Source: Candidatus Coprenecus merdigallinarum | GTDB taxonomy: Bacteria > Bacteroidota > Bacteroidia > Bacteroidales > UBA932 | Assembly (NCBI GenBank): GCA_018712545.1 | Contig: DVGV01000054.1 | Location: 1 to 59,217, forward strand | DNA length: 59,217 bases | Reading direction: 5' to 3' | Shown: piece by piece, positions 20,427 through 29,097 of the stretch | Layout of the letters: every line of letters starts with the position of its first letter | Position numbering within the stretch: position 1 is the first letter of the stretch | Translations under genes and position numbers: made by a program | The notes under the pieces: model-generated | Database searches by the model: none | Seen by the model: only the letters and a program-made list of their open reading frames with translations | Told to the model about the DNA's origin: nothing

Positions 20427-22754
20427 ATGGATTTCACAAAAAGCGACTACGACCTGATTAACAAAGAATTCGAGGAACTACGCTTGGCAGCTCTGAAGCG
20501 TTGTGCCTCGCAGGAGGAGTATGATGGTGTCATCAAGGCATTCGAATTTGCCAACGAGGCACACAAAGGTGTCCGGCGAAGGTCCGGAGAGCCTTATATC
20601 CTCCACCCTATTGCTGTGGCTAAAATCGTCGTAAATGAGATAGGTCTTGGCTATAAATCGATCGTAGCCGCCCTTCTGCACGATGTGGTCGAGGACACGG
20701 AGTACACCGTAGACGACATCAAGCGGCTCTTCGGCGAGAAGATAGCCTCACTCGTGGACGGTCTGACCAAAATAAAGGCAGCCATGGACACAGATGGAGG
20801 AGGCAACCTCCAGGCCGAGAACTTCAAACGCATCATCCTGACACTCAACGATGACGTAAGGGTAGTACTCATCAAGCTGGCAGACCGCCTGCACAATATC
20901 CGCACCATAGGCTCCATGCCCGACTACAAGAAGGACAAGATTCTCAGCGAGACGATGTACATCTTCGTCCCTCTGGCCCACCGCCTCGGCCTGTACAACA
21001 TCAAGTCTGAGATGGAGAACATCTGGCTGCGCACACGCGATCCCAAGCTGTACAATGACATTGTAGCCAAAATCGACGGAGTGATTAAGGAGAAGGGAGA
21101 AGCGATGGACAAGTTCATAAGACCCGTTGCCGACGCTCTTGAGAATGCAGGTTATCGGTTCGAGATTACCAAACGGACCAAGACCCCCTACTCCGTCTGG
21201 CACAAGATGCAGCAGAAACACGTAGAATTCGAGGACATCTACGACATCTACGGTATCCGCATAATATTTACCCCCAAGCCCGACGAGGACGAGCGGACCC
21301 AGTGCTGGTACATCTACTCCCTGGTATCCGGCATCTACGCTTCCAAGACCGACCGTATCCGCGACTGGGTCACCAGGCCCAAGAGCAACGGTTACGAGGC
21401 TCTGCACTGCACGGTCATGAGCAACGGGGGCGGATGGGTCGAAGTCCAGATCCGCAGCGAGAGGATGAACGCCATAGCTGAGAAAGGAATCGCCGCCCAC
21501 TGGAGCTACAAGCAGAAAGGCGAGGAAAGCAGTTCGGAGAAAGAGATGGACCGCTGGCTGGACATGGTCCGCGACGTGCTGGAGAATCCGGATGTCAATG
21601 CCCTGGAGTTTCTGGACAAGTTCCACGACTCCCTGCTGGACCAGGAAATCTACGTATTTACGCCAAAAGGCGAGTCCAAGGCCCTGCCGAACGGATCCAC
21701 TGCGCTGGATTTCGCATACAGCATCCACTCCAAAATAGGCAACAAGGCCATTGCCGCAAAGATCAATTTCAAGCTGTCTCCCCTGTCAAGCATCCTCCGC
21801 AACGGAGACCAGGTGGAGATTATCACCGCCGAGTCCCAGAAACCCCAGCCCGAATGGCTGGACTTCCTCCATACCGGCAAGGCACGCAATTATGTATACG
21901 AGGCCCTGAAGGACGACATAGATGACAGCATCAAGAGCGGCCGCGAGATGCTCGAGAAGGAATTGGCAGGCTATGGTGTCAAACTGCAGGGCAACGTTCT
22001 GAAAAAACTTCTGCGCGAATACGGTGTAAACACCAAGGAAGAGCTGTACAACAAGATTTCTACCGGAATTATTTCTCTCAATGACCTTGAGAAAATACTG
22101 CGCAAGAACACTGAGAACAAAAATGTTATCTACTGGACCCTGCGCCTATTCCGCAGCGGTAAGAAAAACAGCGATGGAGAGGATGCGGAGGACAGCACGG
22201 CGGACACCGGCGATGAGATGACAAATGCGGAGATCCGCGACCGCCTCATAAAGAACAAGCTTGACAAGAACCGCGATCTCATACTGGCCGGCAAGGAGGC
22301 TCAGGGGAAAGACCCGGAAAGCCCCATAACCTACCGCATAGCCGACTGCTGCTATCCCATCCCCGGAGACACCATCGTAGGTTTCATCACAGACAACGGC
22401 GAGGTGGTCGTCCACAAGAAGACCTGTCCGGAAGCCGTCAACCTTGCCTCCATCCACGGCGACAGGATAGTCAACGCAAAATGGAGCAAGAACACGGTCG
22501 CCTCTTTTCTGGCCCGCATCAAGATATTCGGAACGGACAGGATGGGCATTCTAAACGAACTGACAAAAGTCACAACCCTCGTACTGAACATCAATATCCG
22601 CAAAGTCTATATCGCCACGCATGACAGCATCTTCGAGGGCTATATCGACTGTTATGTACGCAGCACGGAGGACCTTACCACCCTGATGGACCATATCAAG
22701 AAAATCAAGGGCGTTGAGAACGTCAGCCGTATAGACATCAAAGAGGACAAATAG
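20427..22754 (+). CDS. Bifunctional (p)ppGpp synthetase/hydrolase (Rel/SpoT)
   Basis: 775 residues. The HD hydrolase domain is intact, with ILHPIAVA and HDVVED (H85, D86, E89, D90) and KLADRLHNIRTI. The synthetase domain follows with TPYSVWHKM and YDIYGIRII near residue 280, then the TGS domain (IYVFTPKGESKALPNGSTA), a conserved-cysteine/zinc-finger region (YRIADCCYPIPGD) and a C-terminal ACT domain (RMGILNELTKV). Both catalytic domains look complete, so it should make and degrade the stringent-response alarmone. It lies 21 bp after hydG. Confidence 0.95.
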   Translation: MDFTKSDYDLINKEFEELRLAALKRCASQEEYDGVIKAFEFANEAHKGVRRRSGEPYILHPIAVAKIVVNEIGLGYKSIVAALLHDVVEDTEYTVDDIKRLFGEKIASLVDGLTKIKAAMDTDGGGNLQAENFKRIILTLNDDVRVVLIKLADRLHNIRTIGSMPDYKKDKILSETMYIFVPLAHRLGLYNIKSEMENIWLRTRDPKLYNDIVAKIDGVIKEKGEAMDKFIRPVADALENAGYRFEITKRTKTPYSVWHKMQQKHVEFEDIYDIYGIRIIFTPKPDEDERTQCWYIYSLVSGIYASKTDRIRDWVTRPKSNGYEALHCTVMSNGGGWVEVQIRSERMNAIAEKGIAAHWSYKQKGEESSSEKEMDRWLDMVRDVLENPDVNALEFLDKFHDSLLDQEIYVFTPKGESKALPNGSTALDFAYSIHSKIGNKAIAAKINFKLSPLSSILRNGDQVEIITAESQKPQPEWLDFLHTGKARNYVYEALKDDIDDSIKSGREMLEKELAGYGVKLQGNVLKKLLREYGVNTKEELYNKISTGIISLNDLEKILRKNTENKNVIYWTLRLFRSGKKNSDGEDAEDSTADTGDEMTNAEIRDRLIKNKLDKNRDLILAGKEAQGKDPESPITYRIADCCYPIPGDTIVGFITDNGEVVVHKKTCPEAVNLASIHGDRIVNAKWSKNTVASFLARIKIFGTDRMGILNELTKVTTLVLNINIRKVYIATHDSIFEGYIDCYVRSTEDLTTLMDHIKKIKGVENVSRIDIKEDK

Positions 22755-22758
22755 CGAG

Positions 22759-24582
22759 ATGAAGAAAGGAAAAAATCTGATCAACACACTGATAGTAGTG
22801 GGAATATTCACTTTGACAATATTTCCTCCGTCATGCGCCAACACTTCTTCCCCTCCAGAGGGAGGGCCCAAGGACACCATCCCTCCCGTACTCGTAGAAG
22901 TGCTTCCGCCGTACAACACCACAGGCCATCCGCGGGACATCAAGCACAGCACACTGTCATTCGAATTTGACGAGTATGTGGCACTGAACAGTCCCGGAAC
23001 CAATATTTTCCTGTCACCGCCACAGTCCAAGCCCCCTACAGCGAAAATCAAGGGCAAGAGAGTGCTGGTATCATTCGAGGAGCCTCTGGACTCCAATCAG
23101 ACCTACTCCCTGTCCCTCGGAGAGGCAATCAAGGACAACAATGAGGGGAACCCGTTCCCGCCCTACATCCACAGCTTCTCGACCGGAGACCATATCGACT
23201 CGCTCTTCGTCTCCGGAAACATCGTAGAAGCCGCCACTATGCTGCCGATGCCGAACATCACGGTCCTTTTCCACACCGACCCCTCCGACTCAGCGATATA
23301 CAAGCTCAGGCCCAGAGCTGCCGCCAAGAGCGATACATGGGGCTATTTTACCGTCAGGAACCTGCCAGTAGACACAGTTTACAGGGTCTTTGCCATAGAA
23401 GACCTGAACAACAACAATCTCTATGATCCGGATCAGGAGAGAGTTGCATTCCTGGACACTCTGGTACTGCCCAGGAGCGTCATGCGTCCCGGCCTGCCTG
23501 AGCTGGAAACCATAGCCATGACAGATACTCTTGCCTGCCTGGCACGTCCTGCCCAGATATCCCTGTCCATGTTCAAGGAAGTGTCACAGAAGCAGTTGCT
23601 GAGAGCACGGGAGAGAATGTCCCGTAGACAGATGTACCTCAAATTCGCCGCACCATACCCGCAGATCGACTCTATCATCCTCGATGGTATCCCCGAGGAT
23701 AAGCTCCTGATGGAACACAACTTCTACAGGGACAGCATCACCATATGGATCAACGACCAGGGGCCCGTGCCCGACACCCTGCAGATGCGTCTCACATACC
23801 ACCGTACCGATGACTCCCTGAACATACTTGTACCTGTCACCGATACTGTCCGCATGATAAGGCCCAAGGGCAAAATGGTGGAGAACCGATGGGGAGAAAT
23901 GGTCGAGGAAGTTGATACTGCGGCTGTATACGAAGTTGACGCCTCACCCGAGAAGATAGACCAGGACGGTATCGTAATCCTCTTCGAGTCGCCGATGATC
24001 CAGACCCCTTTTGACTCAATCACCATTACTTCGAAGAATACAAGGGAACAGATTGCACCGGCTCCTTTCACCGTAGAAAGGGACACAGCCAATATACGCC
24101 GTTTCATACTGCGCATGCAGGACAAGCTGACCCCGGGCTTCGAGTATACGCTCAGAATACCGGACAGCCTGTTCATGGATATTGACGGCCTCTACTGCGA
24201 CAGTCTGCTCAAAAAATTCAGTCTGCCTAATGACGAGAATCTCAGTTCACTGACAGTTGAGGCAATGAACGTACATGAGAAATACATGATAGAGCTGGTT
24301 GACGACAAGCGTACCAAGGTCTTCAGGACCTACAGCATAGACACAGCTTCAGTACTGCTCTTCCCTTACCTCAGTGCCGGCACCTATTCCATACGTATCA
24401 CAGAAGACAAGAACGGCAACGGACAGATTGACACCGGAAACCTGCTTGAACGGAAACAGCCCGAAAAAGTTATAATGTACCGTTTCAACAGTGCTTCTAT
24501 GAGCAACGATGCCTACATTCTGACTCTTCCCGAACGTACGGAACTCATACAGACAATAGATATCGGAGAGATGTTCAAATGA
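22759..24582 (+). CDS. Ig-like (SbsA/Big_5-type) domain lipoprotein
   Basis: 607 residues. The N-terminus is a lipoprotein signal ending in FPPSC. The next about 100 residues form an SbsA-type Ig-like domain (DTIPPVLVEVLPPYNTT, DEYVALN, SFEEPLDSNQTYSL), then a Cna-B/SdrD-like stretch (VLFHTDPSDSAIY, VFAIEDLNNNNLYDPD) and a longer beta-rich C-terminal part with LTPGFEYTLRIP and ITEDKNGNGQIDTG. This family is widespread in Bacteroidetes and of unknown function. It follows rel by 4 bp and shares an ATGA overlap with the beta-barrel gene, suggesting both products work at the envelope. Confidence 0.8.
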   Translation: MKKGKNLINTLIVVGIFTLTIFPPSCANTSSPPEGGPKDTIPPVLVEVLPPYNTTGHPRDIKHSTLSFEFDEYVALNSPGTNIFLSPPQSKPPTAKIKGKRVLVSFEEPLDSNQTYSLSLGEAIKDNNEGNPFPPYIHSFSTGDHIDSLFVSGNIVEAATMLPMPNITVLFHTDPSDSAIYKLRPRAAAKSDTWGYFTVRNLPVDTVYRVFAIEDLNNNNLYDPDQERVAFLDTLVLPRSVMRPGLPELETIAMTDTLACLARPAQISLSMFKEVSQKQLLRARERMSRRQMYLKFAAPYPQIDSIILDGIPEDKLLMEHNFYRDSITIWINDQGPVPDTLQMRLTYHRTDDSLNILVPVTDTVRMIRPKGKMVENRWGEMVEEVDTAAVYEVDASPEKIDQDGIVILFESPMIQTPFDSITITSKNTREQIAPAPFTVERDTANIRRFILRMQDKLTPGFEYTLRIPDSLFMDIDGLYCDSLLKKFSLPNDENLSSLTVEAMNVHEKYMIELVDDKRTKVFRTYSIDTASVLLFPYLSAGTYSIRITEDKNGNGQIDTGNLLERKQPEKVIMYRFNSASMSNDAYILTLPERTELIQTIDIGEMFK

Positions 24583-25283
24583 GACCATTACGCGAAATAA
24601 CAATAGCTTTTATCCTACTGCTCACTTCTTTGTCACTGTATGCACAGAATGACACGACCAAGATTAAACCGGGAATTCAGTGGGACACGGCGATAGTAAT
24701 CAAACCGGTCAAGTATCCCGAGCACCTTATCGGCGTACGGTATGACTACTCCTTCACCAGCGTGTCGATGACCCCTGAAATGGGTATCAAGCCCATTCAG
24801 TCTCCTGTCAACGTCGCGGTACTCTACACCTACTACCATCCTTTGTGGAGCGTCATCGACTATTTCGGAATCCAGACCGGGTTCCGATACACGAAATACG
24901 GTTTCATTAACGGCGAGTATAACTTCCCGAACTTCGAGCAGACAGTCTCCGTCATTGAGCTGCCGCTCATCTCCGCTTTCCATGTCGATATGGGCGAACA
25001 TTTCCGTATTCTGCTCAGTATAGGCCCGTTCCTTGGCTACCGCTTCGCCACTACCAAGGAAAACGGTTTTGACTGCTTTGACAACCGCATCGATTACGGA
25101 GTTCAGGGAGGCGCAGGCCTCGCATACATCATCGGAAAACGTTTCGAGCTGCATCTGGAAGGCATCTTCCACTACTCCCTGTCAATGCTCTACCATCCGG
25201 AAAAGATGAGCAGCACCACCTGGGTATACAGCTACCCCTGGCAGGCCAGCATAAGTCTGGGATTTCATGTAAAACTCAAATAG
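24579..25283 (+). CDS. Small outer-membrane beta-barrel protein
   Basis: 234 residues with a cleavable signal peptide (LLLTSLSLYAQ, cut after YAQ). The mature part alternates hydrophobic and polar residues in strands rich in Tyr/Phe and ends with the strand WQASISLGFHVKLK, a typical outer-membrane C-terminus. It resembles the porin-family/PorT-like small barrels of Bacteroidetes. Translationally coupled to the Ig-like lipoprotein (ATGA). Confidence 0.75.
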   Translation: MRPLREITIAFILLLTSLSLYAQNDTTKIKPGIQWDTAIVIKPVKYPEHLIGVRYDYSFTSVSMTPEMGIKPIQSPVNVAVLYTYYHPLWSVIDYFGIQTGFRYTKYGFINGEYNFPNFEQTVSVIELPLISAFHVDMGEHFRILLSIGPFLGYRFATTKENGFDCFDNRIDYGVQGGAGLAYIIGKRFELHLEGIFHYSLSMLYHPEKMSSTTWVYSYPWQASISLGFHVKLK

Positions 25284-25285
25284 AT

Positions 25286-26638
25286 ATGCGCTACATCACT
25301 GCAAATATAGGAGATAGCCTGCTCATCGGACACGATGCAGGCAGGACCGTCGTCCAGAGTATGTGCAACTGCGACACCAATGACCTGGACGCTGCCGTAC
25401 AGCAGTGTCTCGGCCTGTATGAGGCCGGCTCGCAGCTGGTCAGGCTCACCACCCAGGGTCTCCGTGAGGTGGAGTCTCTCGGGAAGATAAAGACCCGTCT
25501 CAGGGCAATGGGCGTTCCCGTTCCCCTGGTGGCCGACGTCCACTTCTCCTCGGAGGTGGCCATCGCCGCAGCCGCAGTGGCCGACAAGGTCCGCATCAAT
25601 CCAGGCAATTTCGCCAAGGACCACGAGGTGGCGTGCAGCCAGTTCCGCAGGTTCCTGGAAGTATGCCGCAGGCACGGTACGGCCGTCCGCATAGGCATCA
25701 ATCACGGCTCCTTAGGCTCCCGTATAACAGAACTCTACGGCAATACACCTAAAGGAATGCAGGAGGCCATGTCGGAGTGGGTACAGATGTGCATCGACGA
25801 GGATTTCTACAATGTGGTGCTCTCGCTCAAGGCCAGCAACGTCCCGGTCATGACCCAGGCCTACATCCTCCTTCAGCAGTGGATGGAGGAGCGCGGCATC
25901 ATCTTCCCCCTGCATCTCGGAGTCACCGAGGCCGGCAACGGGGACATGGGCCGCATCAAGTCGGCGGCCGGTCTGGCGACCCTGCTCTCCCGAGGCATCG
26001 GTGACACTGTCAGGGTATCCCTCACCGAGCCTCCGGTCAACGAGATATTTCCCGCAAGACTTATTGCGGAGTTCTTCGATACGGACCGGAGGCCATCGGA
26101 CTATCAGACCGGAGTGAAGGACGGAGTGCCCTCCTTCGAGCTCCGCTGCGGCTCCCATGAGGAGTTCATCGTCAAGGCCTCGTGCATCCTCGGGCCGATG
26201 CTGGTCAATAAGGAAATAGACGATTTCGACATCCGTTGCATCTATGGAGATAAGCAGGCGGATAAATCTGAGATAGAGCAGTTTAAATCCGACATAATGC
26301 AGGCCACCCGCCGCCGCATCACCCAGTGCGAGTACATCGCCTGCCCCAGTTGCGGCCGGACCCTCTACGACATCGAGTCCACCTTCAACGAAGTGAAGCG
26401 CCGCACTTCCCACCTCCGCGGCCTGACCATCGCGGTCATGGGCTGCATCGTCAACGGTCCGGGCGAGATGGCCGACGCCGATTACGGCTATATCGGCGAG
26501 GGACGCGGCAAGGTGTCCATCTACCGGGGCAAGGAGGCAGTAGTGCGCTCCGTGCCTCAGGAGAAGGCCATAGACGTGCTGCTGGAGCTTATTGAGAAAG
26601 ACGGACGCAGTACAGACGGCCGCCCTCTGCGCGGATAA
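25286..26638 (+). CDS. ispG: 4-hydroxy-3-methylbut-2-enyl diphosphate synthase
   Basis: 450 residues. IspG reductively converts MEcPP to HMBPP in the MEP isoprenoid pathway. The TIM-barrel part (about 1-255) has VQSMCNCDT, ADVHF, VRINPGN, GINHGSLG and HLGVTEAG; the Fe-S domain has CPSC near residue 353 and MGCIVNGPGEM supplying the third Cys. Between them are about 97 residues, more than the about 25 of the E. coli two-domain enzyme but much less than the large A* insert of most Bacteroidetes and plant enzymes. It starts 2 bp after the barrel gene, and its last 50 bp overlap the nfeD-like gene tail-to-tail. Confidence 0.93.
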   Translation: MRYITANIGDSLLIGHDAGRTVVQSMCNCDTNDLDAAVQQCLGLYEAGSQLVRLTTQGLREVESLGKIKTRLRAMGVPVPLVADVHFSSEVAIAAAAVADKVRINPGNFAKDHEVACSQFRRFLEVCRRHGTAVRIGINHGSLGSRITELYGNTPKGMQEAMSEWVQMCIDEDFYNVVLSLKASNVPVMTQAYILLQQWMEERGIIFPLHLGVTEAGNGDMGRIKSAAGLATLLSRGIGDTVRVSLTEPPVNEIFPARLIAEFFDTDRRPSDYQTGVKDGVPSFELRCGSHEEFIVKASCILGPMLVNKEIDDFDIRCIYGDKQADKSEIEQFKSDIMQATRRRITQCEYIACPSCGRTLYDIESTFNEVKRRTSHLRGLTIAVMGCIVNGPGEMADADYGYIGEGRGKVSIYRGKEAVVRSVPQEKAIDVLLELIEKDGRSTDGRPLRG

Positions 26639-27953
26639 CCTTCAGCCGGTCTCCGGTGCTTGCCGAACCGTATTCCATGACGGCCTCATACTGCCTGCCG
26701 CCGTATTCTACCTTACCTGAAGGACACATTTCGGTGGCAGCCGTAACTTCTTGTCCCACACATCCTGCGATGGAGCCGGTCTCCACTCCTACCCAGCCTT
26801 CGTCTCCCTTGAGCTCGGTCTTCTGAGCGATGTAGGAGAATGACTTTTTAGGGAAGAGCCTGGATGCGCCCCAGATGGACAGAATCAGGGCCAGGACGGT
26901 GGATACCAGGACTATGGCGCAGGGAGTGAGGATGACCTGAAGGTTGAGGTGCCCCTCGAAATACAGGAGGTCATTGTCCACCATTGCGAAGATGAGGGCC
27001 CCGAGGGAGAGGATGGCTCCGATGATGCCCGCCACCCCGAATCCCGGCGTGACGAATATCTCCACCCCGAGCAGTATCAGTCCTATTACGAACATCACTA
27101 TCTCCCAGTTCATGGCCAGGCCGTGGATGTACAGGGGCGAGAAATAGAGCACTGCCCCGAGAATTGCTATGATGGACGGCAGCCCGAGTCCGGGGGACTG
27201 CACCTCGAAGTAGATGCCTCCGATGATCATCATCAGGAAAATTCCCTGCAGGACCGGAGACATCATGAAGAGGATGAACCTCTCGAGAGGAGACAGCTCC
27301 TGATGGATTATATCACATTCTTCCAGTCCGATATGCTCCACTACCTCATCTATTGATTCGGCCTTGCCCTCGCAGTAGCGGGCCTCTATCGCCTCGTCCG
27401 GGGTGAAGCTGAGGACACCCGCCGTATCCACCATTTTCTCCGCTATGGCCGGGTCCCTGAACCAGGTGCCGTCTGCCCTCCTCCCGTGGGCTTCGGCGGT
27501 GGAGCGCATCATCCCGCGCATGAAGGACTGGTATTTGTCCGGCATTACCTCCCCGTTCTGATTGACCACCGTAGCGGCCCCTATCGATGCCCCGGGCCTC
27601 ATGTATATCGAGTCGCAGGCGATGGATATCAGGGCTCCGGCGGAGGCGGCCTGCAGGTCCACGAAGGCCACTACCGGGACAGGCGCATGGAGGATGGCCT
27701 TGCGCATGCTGTCTGCCGCGTCCACAGCCCCTCCGTAGGTGTCCAGATGCAGGATTATGTAGTCAGCTCCCTTGGCCTGAGCGTCCTCGAGCCCGAGGCT
27801 GAGCCTGCGCATGGAGGAGTTGTCGATGTTCTGCTTGATTTCGATGACATATACCGTGTCCTTTTCAGGCGTCTCCTGGGAATATGCCGAAGCGGCTGTG
27901 AAATAGCTGGTAAATGCCGCTATGGCTGCGAGTGTGACGAGTATTTTTTTCAT
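26589..27953 (-). CDS. NfeD-family membrane serine protease (long form)
   Basis: 454 residues from ATG 27953, which starts a signal peptide (VTLAAIAAFTSYFTAASA). The N-terminal domain is ClpP/SppA-like, with LDTYGGAVDAAD and ASAGALIS, where the Ser is the expected nucleophile; the catalytic Lys lies about 50 residues further. Four to five membrane segments follow (ILFMMSPVLQGIFLMMIIGG onward), and the C-terminal soluble NfeD OB-like domain ends the protein. Such proteins cleave membrane partners of the stomatin family and are thought to serve membrane quality control. No stomatin gene adjoins. The 3' end overlaps ispG by 50 bp. Confidence 0.88.
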   Translation of the reverse strand: MKKILVTLAAIAAFTSYFTAASAYSQETPEKDTVYVIEIKQNIDNSSMRRLSLGLEDAQAKGADYIILHLDTYGGAVDAADSMRKAILHAPVPVVAFVDLQAASAGALISIACDSIYMRPGASIGAATVVNQNGEVMPDKYQSFMRGMMRSTAEAHGRRADGTWFRDPAIAEKMVDTAGVLSFTPDEAIEARYCEGKAESIDEVVEHIGLEECDIIHQELSPLERFILFMMSPVLQGIFLMMIIGGIYFEVQSPGLGLPSIIAILGAVLYFSPLYIHGLAMNWEIVMFVIGLILLGVEIFVTPGFGVAGIIGAILSLGALIFAMVDNDLLYFEGHLNLQVILTPCAIVLVSTVLALILSIWGASRLFPKKSFSYIAQKTELKGDEGWVGVETGSIAGCVGQEVTAATEMCPSGKVEYGGRQYEAVMEYGSASTGDRLKVIRAEGGRLYCVRLSQ

Positions 27954-27972
27954 CTGTAGGTTTTTTGTACCA

Positions 27973-27980
27973 CAAAGATA
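27973..27980 (-). promoter_or_regulatory. Promoter -7 box for the nfeD-like gene
   Basis: Minus-strand TATCTTTG, a TAnnTTTG match ending 20 bases before the start codon. Confidence 0.45.
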
Positions 27981-28002
27981 AGGCACAAATGCCAATTTTT
28001 TC

Positions 28003-28010
28003 TAATTTTG
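28003..28010 (+). promoter_or_regulatory. Promoter -7 box for carA and the following operon
   Basis: TAATTTTG matches TAnnTTTG and ends 11 bases before ATG 28022, so the leader would be very short. It is divergent from the nfeD-like promoter. Confidence 0.5.
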
Positions 28011-28021
28011 CATTCTTAGAT

Positions 28022-29092
28022 ATGAAAGAAGCACTATTACATCTCGGAAAAGACTTTGCGGTCAAAGGATTTTCCTTCGGCTATGAGGGCCGTGCCGACG
28101 GAGAGGTGGTCTTCAACACCGCCATGGTCGGCTATCCCGAATCCCTCACCGACCCTTCCTACTCGGGTCAGATATTATGTGTAACCTACCCTCTTGTAGG
28201 CAACTACGGAGTTCCTGAAGAGAAGACGGCCGACGGTATTTCCGTCAACTTCGAGTCCGAGCGCATCCACGTCCGGGGCCTGATCATCTCCGACTACTCC
28301 TTCAAGTACAGCCACTGGAGCGCGGTCAAGAGCCTGGATGAGTGGCTCAAGGAGTACCGCATCCCCGGCATCTTCGGGGTGGACACCAGGGAGATCACCA
28401 AGATTCTCCGCGAGCAGGGCTCCATGCCCGGCTGTATCGTGCCCGAGGGCTTCGACGTACCGGAGACGCTTTACGATCCGGGCTCGGAAAACCAGGTGGC
28501 CATAGTCAGCTGCAAGGAGGTGATCCGTTACGGCAACCCTGCCGGGAAGAAAGTAGTGCTGCTCGACTGCGGAGTCAAGAACAACATCCTCCGCTGCCTC
28601 CTCCGCTCCGGTGACATCGAGGTCATCCGCGTGCCCTGGGACTACGATTTCAACACCATGGAGTACGACGGTCTGTTCATCTCCAACGGCCCCGGCAACC
28701 CGGAGTACTGCGGCGAGGCTGTCCGCAATATTCAGAAAGCCATGGCTGCGGAGAAGCCCATATTCGGTATCTGCATGGGCAACCAGCTGTTAGCCAAGGC
28801 CGGAGGCGCCTCGACCTTCAAGCTCAAATACGGCCACCGCAGCCACAACCAGCCGGTCCGCCTCGTAGGCACCGAACGCTGCTACGTCACCTCCCAGAAC
28901 CATGGTTACGCTGTGGACGGAGACACCCTCGGCGCTGACTGGGAGCCCCTCTTCGTCAATATGAACGACGGCACCAACGAGGGCCTGCGGCACAAGAGCG
29001 GCCGCTTTTTCTCCGTGCAGTTCCACCCCGAGGCCTCCAGCGGTCCTACCGATACCGAATTCCTCTTTGACAAATTCATTAAAATGCTGTAG
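28022..29092 (+). CDS. carA: Carbamoyl-phosphate synthase small subunit
   Basis: 356 residues from ATG 28022; a longer frame starts in the promoter. The N-terminal half has the CarA-specific NTAMVGYPESLTDPSY and YGVDTREITKILRE-like segments. The C-terminal glutamine amidotransferase domain has the nucleophile C251 in GICMGNQ and H335/E337 in FHPEAS. The usual GHQ is GNQ here, a substitution outside the triad. It supplies ammonia from glutamine to CarB for arginine and pyrimidine synthesis. carB follows after 5 bp. Confidence 0.95.
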   Translation: MKEALLHLGKDFAVKGFSFGYEGRADGEVVFNTAMVGYPESLTDPSYSGQILCVTYPLVGNYGVPEEKTADGISVNFESERIHVRGLIISDYSFKYSHWSAVKSLDEWLKEYRIPGIFGVDTREITKILREQGSMPGCIVPEGFDVPETLYDPGSENQVAIVSCKEVIRYGNPAGKKVVLLDCGVKNNILRCLLRSGDIEVIRVPWDYDFNTMEYDGLFISNGPGNPEYCGEAVRNIQKAMAAEKPIFGICMGNQLLAKAGGASTFKLKYGHRSHNQPVRLVGTERCYVTSQNHGYAVDGDTLGADWEPLFVNMNDGTNEGLRHKSGRFFSVQFHPEASSGPTDTEFLFDKFIKML

Positions 29093-29097
29093 ACATC

